This document shows positions 1-13,287 of a stretch of DNA of 64,000 bases, in pieces. The notes under the pieces are model-generated. The model did no database searches. It was given only the letters and a program-made list of their open reading frames with translations, and was not told where the DNA came from. Numbering within the stretch: position 1 is the first letter of the stretch; every line of letters begins with the position of its first letter. This stretch comes from Saturnia japonica (lineage: Eukaryota; Arthropoda; Insecta; Lepidoptera; Saturniidae): contig CM065313.1 of NCBI GenBank assembly GCA_033032175.1, positions 15,663,327 through 15,727,326 on the forward strand. Reading direction: 5' to 3'. The position numbers and the translations under genes were made by a program.

Positions 1-1319
1 TTTCTTTTACCTTGTTATTTAATGTATTGTAAGTTTTAATTAAATAACTTATTAAATGAGTTGTTACATTGCTTGTTTTCATGAGTCGTGGAATAAATAT
101 ACAAAAATAATAGATAAACAGAATGGAATAGAAAAAAAGCGAGTACATTTTAAACAATTTGAGTACAATTCGCTGATAGTTTACGGTACATAGTACATAT
201 TATCATAACAAAAAAAAAGCACTATGACCCCGAAGTTGGCCGCAGACTCCTGACTGGCGTGACCTTTGTGAACAATGGAGTCTGTTCGGTGCCTTATTCA
301 GAACGAAATTTTGAGCTTTCGACATATCTTCAATCTGAATAGTATATTTATTATTATTTAACTAGATTTTAACTTCACAATAGATATTGTAGATTATTTA
401 AAATAATTGTGTTTACCTATACAATACTTTAGGTTGATTTTAATCGTACGGTCAAATTCACAGAAAACTTTTTTTATGGTAGCTCAGCAAATTGACAATA
501 TTATCCCTGATGGTAAGCAAAGTACAATATAAACAACGGCGACCACCGAGATCGACAAACCCCACTTACAAAAAATTATGAATGAAATACGTACCTACGT
601 TAAATCAAAATATAAACTTCAAACAGTACAAGTAGCCATCCAACTCGCCGCCAGAAGGAAAATCGCTCAAAAGAATTGGCCACGTTGTATGGCAATGCTT
701 ATTCACCGACCGATGTAGATATTGGCCAGCCGCCTGGTTGCGAGGTTTCTCGACCAGAGTTATTAATTAAGAGCTATTTTATATTAATCGTCCTACATTC
801 CTGAATGATAAGTCCTGACCATCAAGAGACAAAAGCAGAACCGAAACAACTTAATCGTAACCTTTTATAACCTGCAAGGACAAATTCATGTACAGGCGTA
901 ATATAATTATGTATTTAAAAGATATCATATATTATTCAATATTTCAGGTGAATAAATTATGGTCAACTAAAGTAGGTCAATAATTTGATAGATATTTATA
1001 GGCCGATGAATTCTTCATAAAAACGTTAAGTATTCTTGTTTTAGATTTAAAATAGCTACTTTATTACGCGTTGTGGGTCTTTATACTAACCACTAGGGAT
1101 TTATATCTCTCGGAATAAACTGGACTGACTGGTTCTTTGGTATGGGACGCTTTGCTGTTGTGATACAACTATCGGCTCTAGAGTTTATTGTATAGTCTTG
1201 CTGATCGTCTCTCGCCGGAGTTTTATAACTCTTTGTCTTCTCTTATGTTCCTTTTTTAACTTTGGAATTTTGCCTTCAAACTCAGAATCCGATGAGGAAA
1301 TTGTTGAATTTATTTTGGA
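1..1319. other. AT-rich non-coding stretch with a possible SINE scrap
   Basis: No open reading frame or splice pattern that looks coding is visible. Around 495-520 the words CCCTGATGGTAAGC recall a motif common in lepidopteran SINEs, and the 560-760 block is less AT-rich than its surroundings, but neither boundary nor promoter box can be placed. Confidence 0.4.
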
Positions 1320-1842
1320 CTAGCTCTGCTCGTGGCTTCGCTCACGTGGACTACAGAATGCCCGCGTGAATCTTGCTCCCCTGCTCCCGACTATTTTAAA
1401 GACAAAAATGTTTTTATGTTCCCTAGAAGATAGATGTATACTCTCCCGCACTTTTTTGTAGGTCTTTTTAATGCCTATGATTATGTAGTACATTAATTTG
1501 CTATATCTCTTATGGTTTACTCAGCATAAGTCATTTAAGCGCCCGAATTGATTCACTATGACCAGTTTTTTTTTATTTGTGCGGAACCCTAATTATTTTT
1601 CTAAAATAAAAGTAGCCTAAGTTATATCCTATATTATCAGCTATCTATCAGTGAAAGTCCCGTCAAAATCAGTCCAACCGTTTCGGAGATTACCCGGAAC
1701 AAACAGATAGACAGACAAAAATTTTAAAAATGGGCTTTTTGTTATAGGTATCGGTTATACTTTCATATGCATTTAGTAAAAAACTGTTATTTTGACATTA
1801 CAAACACACACTTCAATTTTATTAATAGTGTAATTGTATAGA
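1320..1842 (-). mobile_element. Helitron-like non-autonomous element, family A, copy 1
   Basis: Read on the minus strand the copy starts TCTATAC(A/T)ATTA and ends with the GC-rich block about 'gcgaagccacg...' followed by CTAG, and it sits between A and T. TC...CTAG ends, A|T target and absence of terminal inverted repeats or target duplication are the known hallmarks of Helitrons. The same about 520 bp sequence recurs at 30951, 33914, 37647, 45431 and 61450. It has no coding capacity. Assignment to Helitrons is from end structure and from memory of abundant lepidopteran families; boundaries are good to a few bases. Confidence 0.6.
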
Positions 1843-4800
1843 TATCTAGGTTATAAGAAAAATATTTTTGGTGGGATGTTGTATTATTTTAAATAGGTAG
1901 GGTATGCATTTTATTGTTATTAAATTGTTTTTTTTTTACTGGCATTATTAAGACCTTTAGTAAATTTAATTTTGTTTGTTGCTATGAACAGATATTCATG
2001 TTTATATAAATATAGTAGTAAGATCACGAGCATTTTACGTTGATCTTAAGGCATTTTCATTATTTGAAACAACTAATTTATCAGCAATTGTTAAATGAAT
2101 TAATAAAAATCATTGAAATTTATGTCATCTGCTTCTGATCGTGAATACTTAATAACATAAATTTTAATGGTGCGTAGGAGCAAAATTATGTTTTGGTTGT
2201 AATTAGTAAACATTTTAGTGATTTATTTTAAACTATGATATTATATGAATTTATATAATATAATTTTATGTATATGGACATGCCGCAATCATATAATAAA
2301 TGGGTATCTGATTTCTTCATTTTCAACTACTTTATTGTAGTAATTTGGATTTTATACGAAGTTCCGCGATGCTTTAGCAAATTTGCTATGTACTGTCTAT
2401 TATAAAAGTAAATAAACTTATCCTAAATCGATATGAAAGGGAGAAAGAAAAATCCCATTCGTTGCGAATTTGGGCGGTCAGTTTGGGTGCAATGTGCCGT
2501 CTACAACCGTTTAAAATTCAATTTACTTTGCTGGACCACTAAGCGAATCCAATCGAAATTAGCTCGTTATCATATAACGAATTAACAAAGACCTGTAACT
2601 AAATTTATTATCTTTTATCAAACAGTGCATTTCTATTTGGTTTTATGAAATAAATTTCCACTAGAATACAAAGACTAATTAAATTTCGTAAGTATTGAAT
2701 TTAATAATTGGCTATTGCAAAAATATTTACTCTAATTTTTTTAAAATCAATGGCAATGGATATAGGCATTTGTTACATAGTTGGAAAATTTTAGTAAAAA
2801 TATTTACGATAAAATAAATTAAAAAAAAAAATACCTGAGCCATGATGTGGTAATTTATTGGCTTTACACCAGTTTGTTTTATTATTTAAACTTTATAATA
2901 TACAATGAACTACTCTCAAGTTTTCGACAAATACAATAATAAGTTTCTCCATATAATGGTTTCAACAGTAAGTAGAACACAATCTAGACACGTATCTGTA
3001 TGAATAGTGTCGTGGTGCTACGTGCCAGAGACAATATGCAAACTGGACCAGACAATAATTACTACCGTAATAATTTACTTTTAGCTTTGGCTTTTTACAA
3101 TAATTTGTAAATTACTTATTTGAGTAAATAAGTATTACTGGGAATAATTAAAAAAATCATTGCATAATTTGACTATTAACAATAGGGCTTTTAATCAAAA
3201 GTGATAAGCTTAAAAAATACTTAAGGTTAATAGTAACTACTGATGTATTAGAAATCTTTCAAACAAAAGTCGAAGTACTTACAGATGACGCTTGGGATGC
3301 GAGCATGGCATATTTCAACTGTACTATAGTAAACAAATAGATGCGAATATGTTATTTTTTATTGTTTAAGTTTTTCTCAACCTATAGACAGAGCCGAGCT
3401 GAAGGTATCTCTCGCCCTGGTTCAAGAAAATTTCTCACCTCTATAGACTATAGACATTAACTGATTGTAATTGTAAAAAGTTGCATTTCTTCGGTAAATT
3501 AAATGATTGCCAAAGTAAAAATAATGCAATATTTAACCATTAAAAATGTAGTAAATGCTTTTAGTTCCAACTTAAAATTTGTAAATAGACTTAGAACTTA
3601 GACTACCTTAGAGAATCACATAACTTAAGTAATATTTAGACAATGGTCTACTCTGTATTCTCATGGCTTCATTTCCTTTATGTATTTATTTATTTATATT
3701 ATGTTACCGCTTCCAGTACGTTACCTCCCGGCTGCTGTGCACCCCTTGCACCCCCGCACGGCTCGGCTATATCTTAAAGACACAATAGCTTGGTGGTAAC
3801 TCTAATGTTTGTTCATATTAATGTTTTCAAATTATAGTTAATAGAAAAGTTTCACTCAAATAATTCTTACATCAATGCAAAGATCATATCTTTTTTATCA
3901 TGGGAGTCTCTATAATAATAAAAAAGAATTATTCTTAAATGTGTTTGTTGTTTGTATTTGCATAATAACCTACTTTTGGTATTAAGCCATCAAGGTTTTG
4001 TATCCTTTAATTACCGTGGGCGTGAATCGATTGTGGAAACCTTCGATTGGCCACACCACCATAGTATATAACTTCATGAGACTTGATCACGCGAGAACGT
4101 GCCCCGGACACGATCTTCGGATCTAACGCTTTATTTGTGTTACTTGTATATTGAACAACACGATAATGTAAATAATTACTACTGCTTATATAATCGGAAC
4201 TGTTAAAGTTTTGAGACTTTTCTAGATTTTTAAATATACAAGTAGTTTTCATGTCTTTGTTGAAACTTGGTGGACGAAGATTTGTTCTTATGGTAATGGA
4301 CGTCAAGGCGGATTTTTTTAAAAATACATATTTGATAGTAGATAACAATAGGTATTGTAAAAAAGGGATTAAAACAGAAAAACTATAAATGCATTTTGTA
4401 TTTTAAAATATGAAAAAGTTCTTCTATAAAAATACGATTTTATCCATATTCGATATTCAACTAATATATCCCATAAAATGATAACGTTATCAACATTTTG
4501 ATAAAAATATGTATTTAGTAATACATATAAATTGATTACATGTAAAGTATTTTCCGATGCCATTTATATAAGTAATTATAATCCAACATAGATGTAGATA
4601 CTCATACATTGTATAACACCATGAAACTATAAGAACGAAGCACGCGCAGCTGCAGGACCGGTTTCGCTTCTCGTTTACACTGAGGTACTGGCATGTATCT
4701 ATAGTTTTTATAAACACAAGTCTACAGAGCAGACTATGATGCTACGTGACGGTTTTGTAGATCGATAAAAAGTAATGTCTACAATGAGGATGTACCTACA

Positions 4801-7800
4801 AGAGAACGCGGTTTGAAGCATTGTGAATGGTGAAGCAAAAAAAAAAGTAATAAATACTGGCGGTAAATTAAAACGATTTCATATTAAGTGCAAAGTCATT
4901 AATTACGTTACGTATTCTCACACAAATCATAATAATTTCTGTTAGCTCCTACCGAAAGAAGCTTAGGAAAAAAGAAAATATTATTAAAAGTAATATTTAT
5001 CTGCGAAAAGTATCTTAATATAGGAACTTTCCTTCTTAATGTAATGAATGATGTATTATTGTTGCATTTTAACATAACCACCGATCTGTAAACAAAACAT
5101 TAGAAAAAAAATCTCCGTGTGACTTAAAAAAAACGACTTTTTACAAATCAGAAAAATAAATGATTACAAAAGCTAGTGTGAAATCAAAGTAAATTGAAGT
5201 GTTACTAATTTAGCATAAAATCGTAGTCTAGTAAGTCTGATCCGCGTGCTTATTTTTTCTTTATATTGGCCTTTGACCAAGACATTGACACGTCGCCGCG
5301 TCGCGTCGCGCTTGTCACCAATCTACTGAATAATAAAAGTTTTAATGTAAACTTGACCGGCTTCTCTGACATTATTTTTAAGAGTCCAATAAAATATATA
5401 AATTTATAAGTCACCATTCGTATGCTGGATAAATATCTGAATCTCACAAGTCTTACAATCCGTATAAGTACACATATAATCATAGACCAAAGAAAATAAT
5501 AATAAATGTTATAAATTTTCTTACGTTATGTCCTACAAGTACTTAGTACTTTTTAGCTAGCTAAATTAAACGTAACACAGCTACGTATTTTCCATGAACT
5601 AAAAATAGAAACTCTTGAACGTATGAATGAATGAAGGAATACTAATTGTTCGTGCACTGGCGAGCTTAATATCATAAAGCATTTCCTTCCAGCCAACCAG
5701 CGTTATAAATAAAATGAGCAAACACAAGCCCATAAATCTAGAATGAAACATAAATACATATCCATTTTTAGAAAAAAAAGTATTACATTTTATTTTATAG
5801 AGACCATTTAAAAACTCACCTCTTGAAACTACAAAACACACAAAAGTGGTACCTTACCTAAAAGAGTTGATTACCATTGTATCCAATATAAAATGGCTGT
5901 TACTGTGAACAGTTCAAAACTAAACAATTAAATTCAGCATTTACTTTTTATTTTGGACACAGGGTTTCCTAACAAAATTTATTCCTTACAACCTGCATTA
6001 TCAATTATCGTAATAAAATGATATACTTTTTTTTCTAAAAATGGTTAGGTTCGATTCCCGACAAAATCTATGAATGCACTTTTTCTTATCTTTGAAATGC
6101 ATGTCATGGCTCTATAGAACATAATATGTCTTCATCTCTTATAGTTTCAGAGTTCCCCTCACTGACCCATTTAAATGTTACACCTTGTATAGTAAGCTAA
6201 ACAAACAAAATATACCCTAGTAATTGAAAAAATTATCCTATTAGATTACATCTATTTTTGTAAATTTACCTAAACATATTTAAAATTGAGACCATCACAA
6301 TGTAATAAAACATACTTTGAAAATTTGATACATACCGATATTGATTTTAAATTTATTGACTGACTATTTGTTTTACAGAAATAATTATAATACTGCTATT
6401 GCTAATAAAACGCAATAGCAATAAATCATGATTCAGACTGGTTTTATATAATTATTATTTACTAAGCACCTATTGTGTTTATGTATTGCAAAAATCATAT
6501 GTTTACCCGTTATTAGCAACAATACCAGCAGTAGGTGCGTAGTGCAGCATCCTGTGCTTTGTAAATCAGTATTGGTTATATTACAATGGAACAATTTTTT
6601 TGTCTGTTGAAATCATTTCATATGAAACTTAAATTATACGCGTAGCTTATCCTGCCATGGACCTGTTAACTTTTGTTAAGTAATAGATAAATAAGACGAA
6701 CTAAAAGACATGATACGTAGCTTATTAAAAAAAATTATAAGGTCTCGTATTCTTTGTTTGTCTTTTCATGTCACGTGATTAAAATGTATATTAAAATTAT
6801 TTTCCCGATGAAAGCGGTACATTGCATTGTGGTTTAAAATTATTTTACTACATTCGCCTGAAATACAAAGTGTTTTTGATTGAAATAAGGAAAAGCAATA
6901 AAAAAATGTTATTGAAAGGATAAAATTATTAAATGGAATAACGATAAGAATAGATAAGCTGTAGAGATTTTTTGCAAATCTGGAACAAGGAAGTTCAAGT
7001 GGACAGACAATATTACATCAAATAAACGAAATATTGGACATATTAAAAGTATATTTAGAAGTAATAAAACGAAGCACAAACTTGGAATTTAGTGTTCTGC
7101 TGATATTTTACATTGACATTAGCATACAAGTTTTATTGAAGGTACCATTTTAAAGGGTAATTAAACAGATTTAAACTCACTAGTTCTTGTTTAAAATTAC
7201 CAATTACAGATGCAGAAAACTTTGCGATACAGTTGACACCTACATTGTTTGTGACAGGGTTTCGCCCACTTACACGCAATGAGATCATGAAAACAATTTT
7301 AGTAGTGAATACTTACGGTCTTTACCATAAAAAGCTATGCATAATACAGTAATTTTAAGGAAAAACTTATTCTTTGCACGTTAAAATCTAATTTAAGACG
7401 TTCTTTTGGATTGTTTGTTAAGAGAATTCTTTATTTAATCTTATAAACTAAATAAAATCACGCCATATTCTAATAATCAACTTTTCTAACAATCTGAATC
7501 ATTTTGTAATGATTAATGCTCGTTAGCGAACAAGACTGGCTCTAGAGTTTGGTCTTATCCTCCCTTATAGGACAAGCTTTCGACGCACGTGCGCTTAGTA
7601 ACTGGTCACGAAGAGAAGGCGACTTCTTGGCGCCTGTGTTCTAGCCTCCGATACTGTTACTCACTATAAAATTATTCTTCGTATTGTATCATTTACTTCC
7701 GCATTTGATTCACTGCAATATGTGTCTGAATTATTTCTGTCATTATCACCGCTGTGCTAATGTGAATGAAGGAAAACATGATAGCGAAGCCTTGCCATTG

Positions 7801-8727
7801 TCTTGTTTATTTTATGTTTTCAAATTATTACTTTCCGTATAATATCTATTAAATGCAGAAAGAAAATCATTCAATAATTTGTATTGAAGTTAGTAGAATA
7901 TGTGTAAGCCAGAAGCCTTGATTGTGTAAGCTTTGTCATCGCTCGTACTTCTGTGTTACGAGGGGTTTGATTGATAACACGTACTGGCACACGAAGAGTT
8001 CCAACTTGGTTCTCAGGGGTGACACCTAAAGTGATCGACATTCAGTAAAACTGCATTATTATTAGAGCATTACTAGGCGGTAACGGGATATTCGCTGTTT
8101 CCACTATGATAAAAGGTGTAATCGACTGTCAGTATAAAGCTAAATATATTATCTGATAACAGTTAGGTATTTATTAAGAAATAAAATCTGAATTCTGTTA
8201 GCAAGTTTTTTTATATATATGTCATATTTGTACTGTGAAGTGTGACGTAATCGAATGCTTTTCAAAAAACTCGTTCAGCTTCTAACAAAGATCACGGCTT
8301 AGTGTAGGACGTTCCTCCATAGTATATTTAAATCATATCTCTGAAAATTTTCAAAGTAATGAAAAAATCTTCAAGCAGTACTTTTCATATTAAAACTATT
8401 TCATTAACCAACCAAATTAAATCTGTACCAAAAATTAATAGTAACAAAACAAATATTTTATTTATCTGTCTATATTACAAATCACTATCAAAGATGTGTT
8501 TGCATTGAATGGTAATTTATCAAGTAAATGCCAGCAGTACGCATTATTAACTAATAATTATAGTCACGTCATGATGTATTGAAGATATGACAATGCCTCT
8601 ATTGTATATGTATATGTGATAGAATGCTAAGTATTTTATTATTGTAGGGCAAACATAATTATTAAAACTTGAAAAGTTAGTTACATTCTCGGCTTACAAT
8701 ACTGACAGTGCATACGAGTAGGGACCC
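1843..8727. other. long AT-rich intergenic stretch without a recognisable gene
   Basis: Only short chance reading frames are present. Visible items are a GCGTCGCGTCGC 12-mer at 5298-5309, a tRNA-like B box near 6046-6062, and a GC-richer patch at 3700-3770. No exon with a conserved protein motif was seen on either strand. Confidence 0.5.
6040..6110 (+). repeat. 5'-truncated tRNA-derived SINE fragment (B box only)
   Basis: GGTTCGATTCCCG at about 6048-6060 matches the RNA polymerase III B box / T-loop of tRNA-derived SINEs. No A box or cloverleaf precedes it, so this is not a tRNA gene. Low confidence because only one box supports it. Confidence 0.3.
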
Positions 8728-8990
8728 TTTTTTATTTTTTGTACTGGTTAGGCAAGAATTAACAGCTCACTATATATACAAATGTTTCTTCCGTCCTTCC
8801 AGGAGGCAGAGACATTTATACTATATGTATAATTAGTTAGCTCGAAATCTACGTATAGGGAATAGTAACACATAGTTGGCAATTGCACAAGCCGAGGTTC
8901 GACCACTGTGGCACCTTTGAGCTTCTTGCCACGCTTTCGCAGCCGGGTGACTTCAGCGCTCGTCCCCAAGCTCGGTGAAGCTATAAAGCA
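8728..8990 (+). mobile_element. poly(A)-type retroposon family D, old 3'-truncated copy
   Basis: Contains the blocks CCGAGGTTCGACCACTGTGG and GCTCGGTGAAGCTATAAAG, which align with the bodies of the intact family-D copies at 51092-51635 and 54203-54730 in opposite orientation. Many substitutions and loss of the 3' poly(A) end mark it as old. The minus-strand open frame over it is a by-product of the repeat, as the same frame recurs in the other copies. Confidence 0.5.
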
Positions 8991-9168
8991 TTAATGACTT
9001 TAATGAAAAAATTAAACTTTACAAAAAAAAATTGGTTTCAGCTGCGAATAGATATTTTGAGGTGTGTTTTATCGGCCGTATCATGGTCGATTGACCTTAT
9101 CTCATCATCTGACATCAACTCAAAGGGAGTTACTACTTAACCCCGCGCTTTGGTCTACGGGGCCATAG

Positions 9169-9333
9169 CTACACGGTAGCATCCATCATTGCACTAACAA
9201 AGGAGTTCACTAATTCTTAGCTTTACCTTACCGTGCAGATGCGGAACATTTCCCAGCCGACGTGTTCCCTCCTTCCTATGATATTGGGTCCTTCAAACGA
9301 GGCGTGAAGGGGCATTTCAGCAGGCCGGTATGA
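9169..9333 (+). pseudogene. LINE reverse-transcriptase C-terminal remnant
   Basis: One frame ends FPPSYDIGSFKRGVKGHF followed a few residues later by TGA at 9331. A diverged sister ending occurs at 24780-24857 (SFxxKRGVKKHFSR pattern). Such an ending, with 'FKRGVK' shortly before the stop, is typical of the last residues of jockey-like LINE ORF2 proteins. No catalytic motif is present, so the class is tentative. Confidence 0.4.
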
Positions 9334-9867
9334 CACCGACTGCCGATGAAATTTGTGGTACGAAAAGTCGCCGTTGTTTGTGGATTGTAACGTACTTACC
9401 ATAAGGTGCTATACGGTCATCTTACCGGGCTAGTGTAGATAAAATAAAAACTTATATACACAGTATGTTAACCACATATTATTGTATGTTCATAATGTGT
9501 ATTTAAAAGCTATAATATGACCTTTTTAAATGCAGTACTTATACCAGTGTAGTAGTACCAGCGGTAGCATTCTATTAAGTAACATGTTACTTTTGTCCCC
9601 GTGATATTATGTTACTTTTGTACCCAACCTTGTTTTTGTTGTTCCATGGGTCACTACTCTAAAACTGAAGCTCTTGCACAAAAATCATTTATAACATGCT
9701 ATGGACAATCAAATTACTAAGCAATTAGTCACATTGGTATTATCATCTTAACACTACGTAAATACTAAATAAATAAACTCCAAAAAACTTACTTTTAGTA
9801 CGTGAAATCAAATAACGTTTTGTAATACAATTTGAAGACGTGGTGCAGTTACAGCGACTGATCACAA

Positions 9868-10462
9868 GCGTGGAAACCGTCGCAAACTGACATTCATCGA
9901 TGGCACGCATCGTTTCGGCTATTGGGCAAATCTACAGAGCGTTCGGGAAACTGCGCGACGTCTTCTCGTCCAAAATACCTCAGTGCCTCAAGACGAAAGT
10001 CTTTGACCAGTGTGTGTTGTCAGTGATGACATACGGCACAGAGACGTGGTCGCTAACTGTGGCCCTCATAAGAAAGCTCAAGGTCGCTCAGCGAGCTATG
10101 GAGAGGGCTATGCTTGGTGTTTCTCTACGAGATCGAATCAGAAATGAGGAGATCCGTAGACAAACTAAGGTAACCGACATAGCCAAAAGGATTAGCAAGT
10201 TGAAGTGGCAGTGGGCGGGGCACATAGTTCGGAGAACTGACGGCCGTTGGGGCAGAAAGGTTCTCGAGTGGAGACCACGCACCGGAAAGCGCAACGTAGG
10301 ACGGCCCCCCACTAGATGGAAAGACGACATAATAAAGGTCGCTGGGAGCCGTTGGGTGCAGGCCGCACAAGATCGGTCGCTCTGGAGATCTATGGGGGAG
10401 GCCTATGTTCAGCAGTGGACGTCCTGCGGCTGAAATGATGATGATGATGATGATGATGACAG
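9868..10462 (+). mobile_element. 5'-truncated RTE-type LINE: reverse-transcriptase C-terminus plus (ATG)n tail
   Basis: The 177-codon frame at 9900-10433 is the C-terminal region found after the polymerase domain in lepidopteran endonuclease/reverse-transcriptase elements. Recognisable blocks are FGKLRDVFSSKIPQCLKTKV, YGTETWSLT, KVAQRAMERAMLGVSLRDR, RISKLKWQWAGHIVRRTD, GKRNVGRPPTRWKDD and EAYVQQWTSCG before TGA. An (ATG)n microsatellite at 10434-10458 follows immediately, the tail type known for RTE elements. The polymerase and endonuclease domains are missing, as expected for 5' truncation on insertion. The frame is intact over its whole length, so the copy is fairly young. It is not a host gene. 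Confidence 0.85.
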
Positions 10463-11242
10463 AGCGTTTGTTACTTCCGACCACTGTTACTTTTGTACCC
10501 GGTCTCCTATGTAAAATATCAGCTCAATCGGTTGGGTATAACTGTGTCAAAATTCATTTGCAAGATTTCACTCATAAAAATATTAATATTAACGTTTTTT
10601 TGCAAGCTTAGTTAAATGAAAGTTTATACGTAGGTACATACATTTTGAAAGTTTATACGTAGGTACATACATTTTTACAATGTCGGGAGCAAAAGGATTA
10701 TTATACCTTTATTTCATAATAACAGTTAAAAATATATTATAAATCAAGTACTGTGGGTCCCGAAGAAACATTTAAATACAGTAAGTTATGCGAAAATTAC
10801 TAAAAACCTTGCATTTGATTAACTTACTTTCAATGTTATGTAATTCTTATAATAAAAAAAAACCATAATTAGGTTTCTGAATCAAACAAAAACATATTAA
10901 GTCAAACCTAATTTAATAATTTTAAAATTATAACACAGTATAGGAAAATATGATAGTAGTGAAGGTTACACCAGCGCCAGACTCGCTTGTCAACCTTCAA
11001 CCCGCTGCAACTGGTCAATCGCAAACGTGAGGAATGCAATATTGCTGCAACATTATCTCGGCTTCTCATTTATCTTTTGTAATTACTTGTAAACCACTGA
11101 TTAAAATGAACCAATTGGCTTGAAATCTGACCTGAATTAATTATTAAACCAGACAATAAAACCAGCCACTATTTAATTCACATATATTATGCCTTCTCTC
11201 GTCATTTGAGATAATTTTCACCTTGTCTTATTTATACTAATA
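10463..11242. other. non-coding AT-rich stretch
   Basis: No gene is seen. A 32-base direct duplication (AAGTTTATACGTAGGTACAT words) lies at about 10618-10675, and a GC-richer patch at 10970-11030 has no open frame. Confidence 0.4.
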
Positions 11243-11976
11243 CTAGCGGTGTGCACGCGGCTCCGCACGTCTTTGTTACTACGCAATAATTATTTGCATC
11301 CCTTTATTTTTACTCATATTGTTGACAATTCATATGCCGTATCAATTGAGGAGTGGCATGTATTTCCCGTGTACAATTTTCATCAAAATCGGTTGCAAAC
11401 TATTATTCTAATGTACAATTTCTAATGCATTATTAATTCTTATAGACTCTCAATTATGTATGATGCTGTTTCCCGTCTACAAAATTTGATCAGAATCGGT
11501 TGAGAATTGATGAAAATTAAACTTTTTGAATTACTTTTTTTTAATTCTAGCAGTAATATTGACAATTCTTATAGCCCATTAATTATCTAAATAGTTAGAC
11601 TTCCCGTGTATAAAATTTTATCAAAATCGGTTAAGAATTAATGAAACTTAAATTTTTTCTAAAAAAAATTTTTTTACGGTTCCCAAAAGTGTTATTTTAT
11701 TAACAAAAATATATTTTTTTATATTATCTAATAGCAATGATGAAATTTTTTATACCATATCAACTGACCTATGACATAAGTATCCCGTGTACAAAATTTC
11801 ATAAGAATCGGTGAAGCTGTTTTTGAGTTAAATCCTGACATACAAACAGACATACTGACGGACAAAAAAATTTTAATGGCATATTCGCGATCAATATCGT
11901 TCATATAAAATGTGTATCGGGAAATTTTAGAAAAATATTAAAAGTACAGACATGACTACAGATTTATTAATATAGA
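11243..11976 (-). mobile_element. Helitron-like non-autonomous element, family B, full-length copy
   Basis: On the minus strand the copy begins TCTATATTAATAAATCTG and ends GCGTGCACACCGCTAG. It is flanked by A on the 5' side and T on the 3' side, as expected for Helitron insertion between A and T. Inside, the phrase 'CCCGTGTA(C/A)AA..TTCATCAAAATCGG' recurs four times as diverged internal repeats (about 11365, 11470, 11590, 11780). Related pieces are at 12909-13287, 27323-27500 and 44699-45428. No coding sequence. Confidence 0.6.
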
Positions 11977-12727
11977 TTGCTATATTTCTTATATAATACC
12001 AAAAAAAAAAAGAAAATTTAGATGGGTTTATCACTATGTTTATTGTGGTCGCAATCCCTAGCACCCCTCTTTATTACTGCATATGCACCGGCTGATTTCG
12101 GAACACGACAAACCAAAAGAAAATCATAGATGGGATTATTATTGTTTGTATGGTATTGACATTATATGAATATGAATCCAACACATTAACCTAAAAAATG
12201 TAATAAAACTTCAAAAATATTTAAAATCATACCTTATTATACCGGCCTAAGGGAAGGCTTTTTGAAAAACGTGAGATCCCTTATATTCCTTTCTTACCAA
12301 AAGCATAAATATGAATGGGTTCTTCATACAAACTTTCAGCCAAATTTTATTTTCACCACATGTGGAATAACACAATGAATAATACACTTGTAGCAAAACT
12401 GTATAATCCAGGTAATTTACTATAGGTACATCGCTTAGAATATATAAACTCCCGCGAGCCGCGATTGACAGCGCACGTCATATTCGTATCATAAAATAAA
12501 ACAGTAATTATGCCTTTATATACACTTCAGCCAATCTTAAAAAGAATACTGGACTACCATTTAATAGGTAATTATTAGAAATAAAATACATTTCTTATTA
12601 AGTATAACTATATCAATTAATCAACAAACCAGATTGACAATCAACAAACTGGTTGGTATGGCAGCCGATGTCATTTCACCATTATCGCGTATGCGTATTT
12701 GGTGTTCCCATATTTTGATCATAGAAA

Positions 12728-12908
12728 TTTTCTACCCTTAGAGTTTTATTTTCGCTACAAAAAGTACCCTATGTCCTTTCCCAAGGTCCAATCTATCTCT
12801 ATACCAAAATTCATCAAAATTGGTTCAGCAGTTTAGGCGTAAAAACGTAACAGACAGACAGAAAGACAGACATACAGAGTTAATTTCGCATTTATAATAT
12901 TAGTATGG
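12728..12908 (-). mobile_element. Helitron-like element, family C, 5'-end portion
   Basis: Reads on the minus strand TCCATACTAATATTATAAAT followed by repeated GTCTGTCTG words and an 'ACCAATTTTGATGAATTTTG' block. These are the start and body of a lepidopteran Helitron family recalled from memory. The CTAG end was not located. Confidence 0.5.
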
Positions 12909-13287
12909 ATTTGATGATTTCTAAAAGTATCGTAAACATTTCTCATATCAATTATTGATACTTTAGAAAAAACCTACATTTTCCATGTACAAAATGTCAT
13001 CAAAATCGGTTGAGTATTAAAAAAAAATATTTTATGAATATTTTTTTATGTGTTCTAAATGTAAGTTTTATTGACGATTCGTAAAGCTCATCAATTGAAG
13101 AATAGTATAAACTTTTTGGTGTACAAAACGTCATAATAATCGGTCAAGCCGTTTTTCGTTCAAACCAAACGTACATTAAAAAAAAAAGTTGTATCATGCT
13201 ATTTTTTTAGCCTTTATAATAGACATCATCACAAGATTTGTAATCAAATAACATGTACAGACAGAACTACAGATCTATTAATAAAGA
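12909..13287 (-). mobile_element. Helitron-like element, family B, truncated copy
   Basis: Shares with 11243-11976 the 'ATCAAAATCGGTT' / 'CCGTTTTT' blocks and the terminal region 'TAATAGATCTGTAGTTCTGT' seen on the minus strand. It directly abuts the family C copy on its left and lacks its own CTAG end. Confidence 0.45.

Noticed and set aside
4007..4348. 113-codon minus-strand reading frame
   Set aside because: No recognisable domain, no splice context and no homologous copy in the window; length is possible by chance.
10434..10458. (ATG)n run as a coding start or microsatellite of its own
   Set aside because: It is the tail of the adjacent RTE-type LINE.
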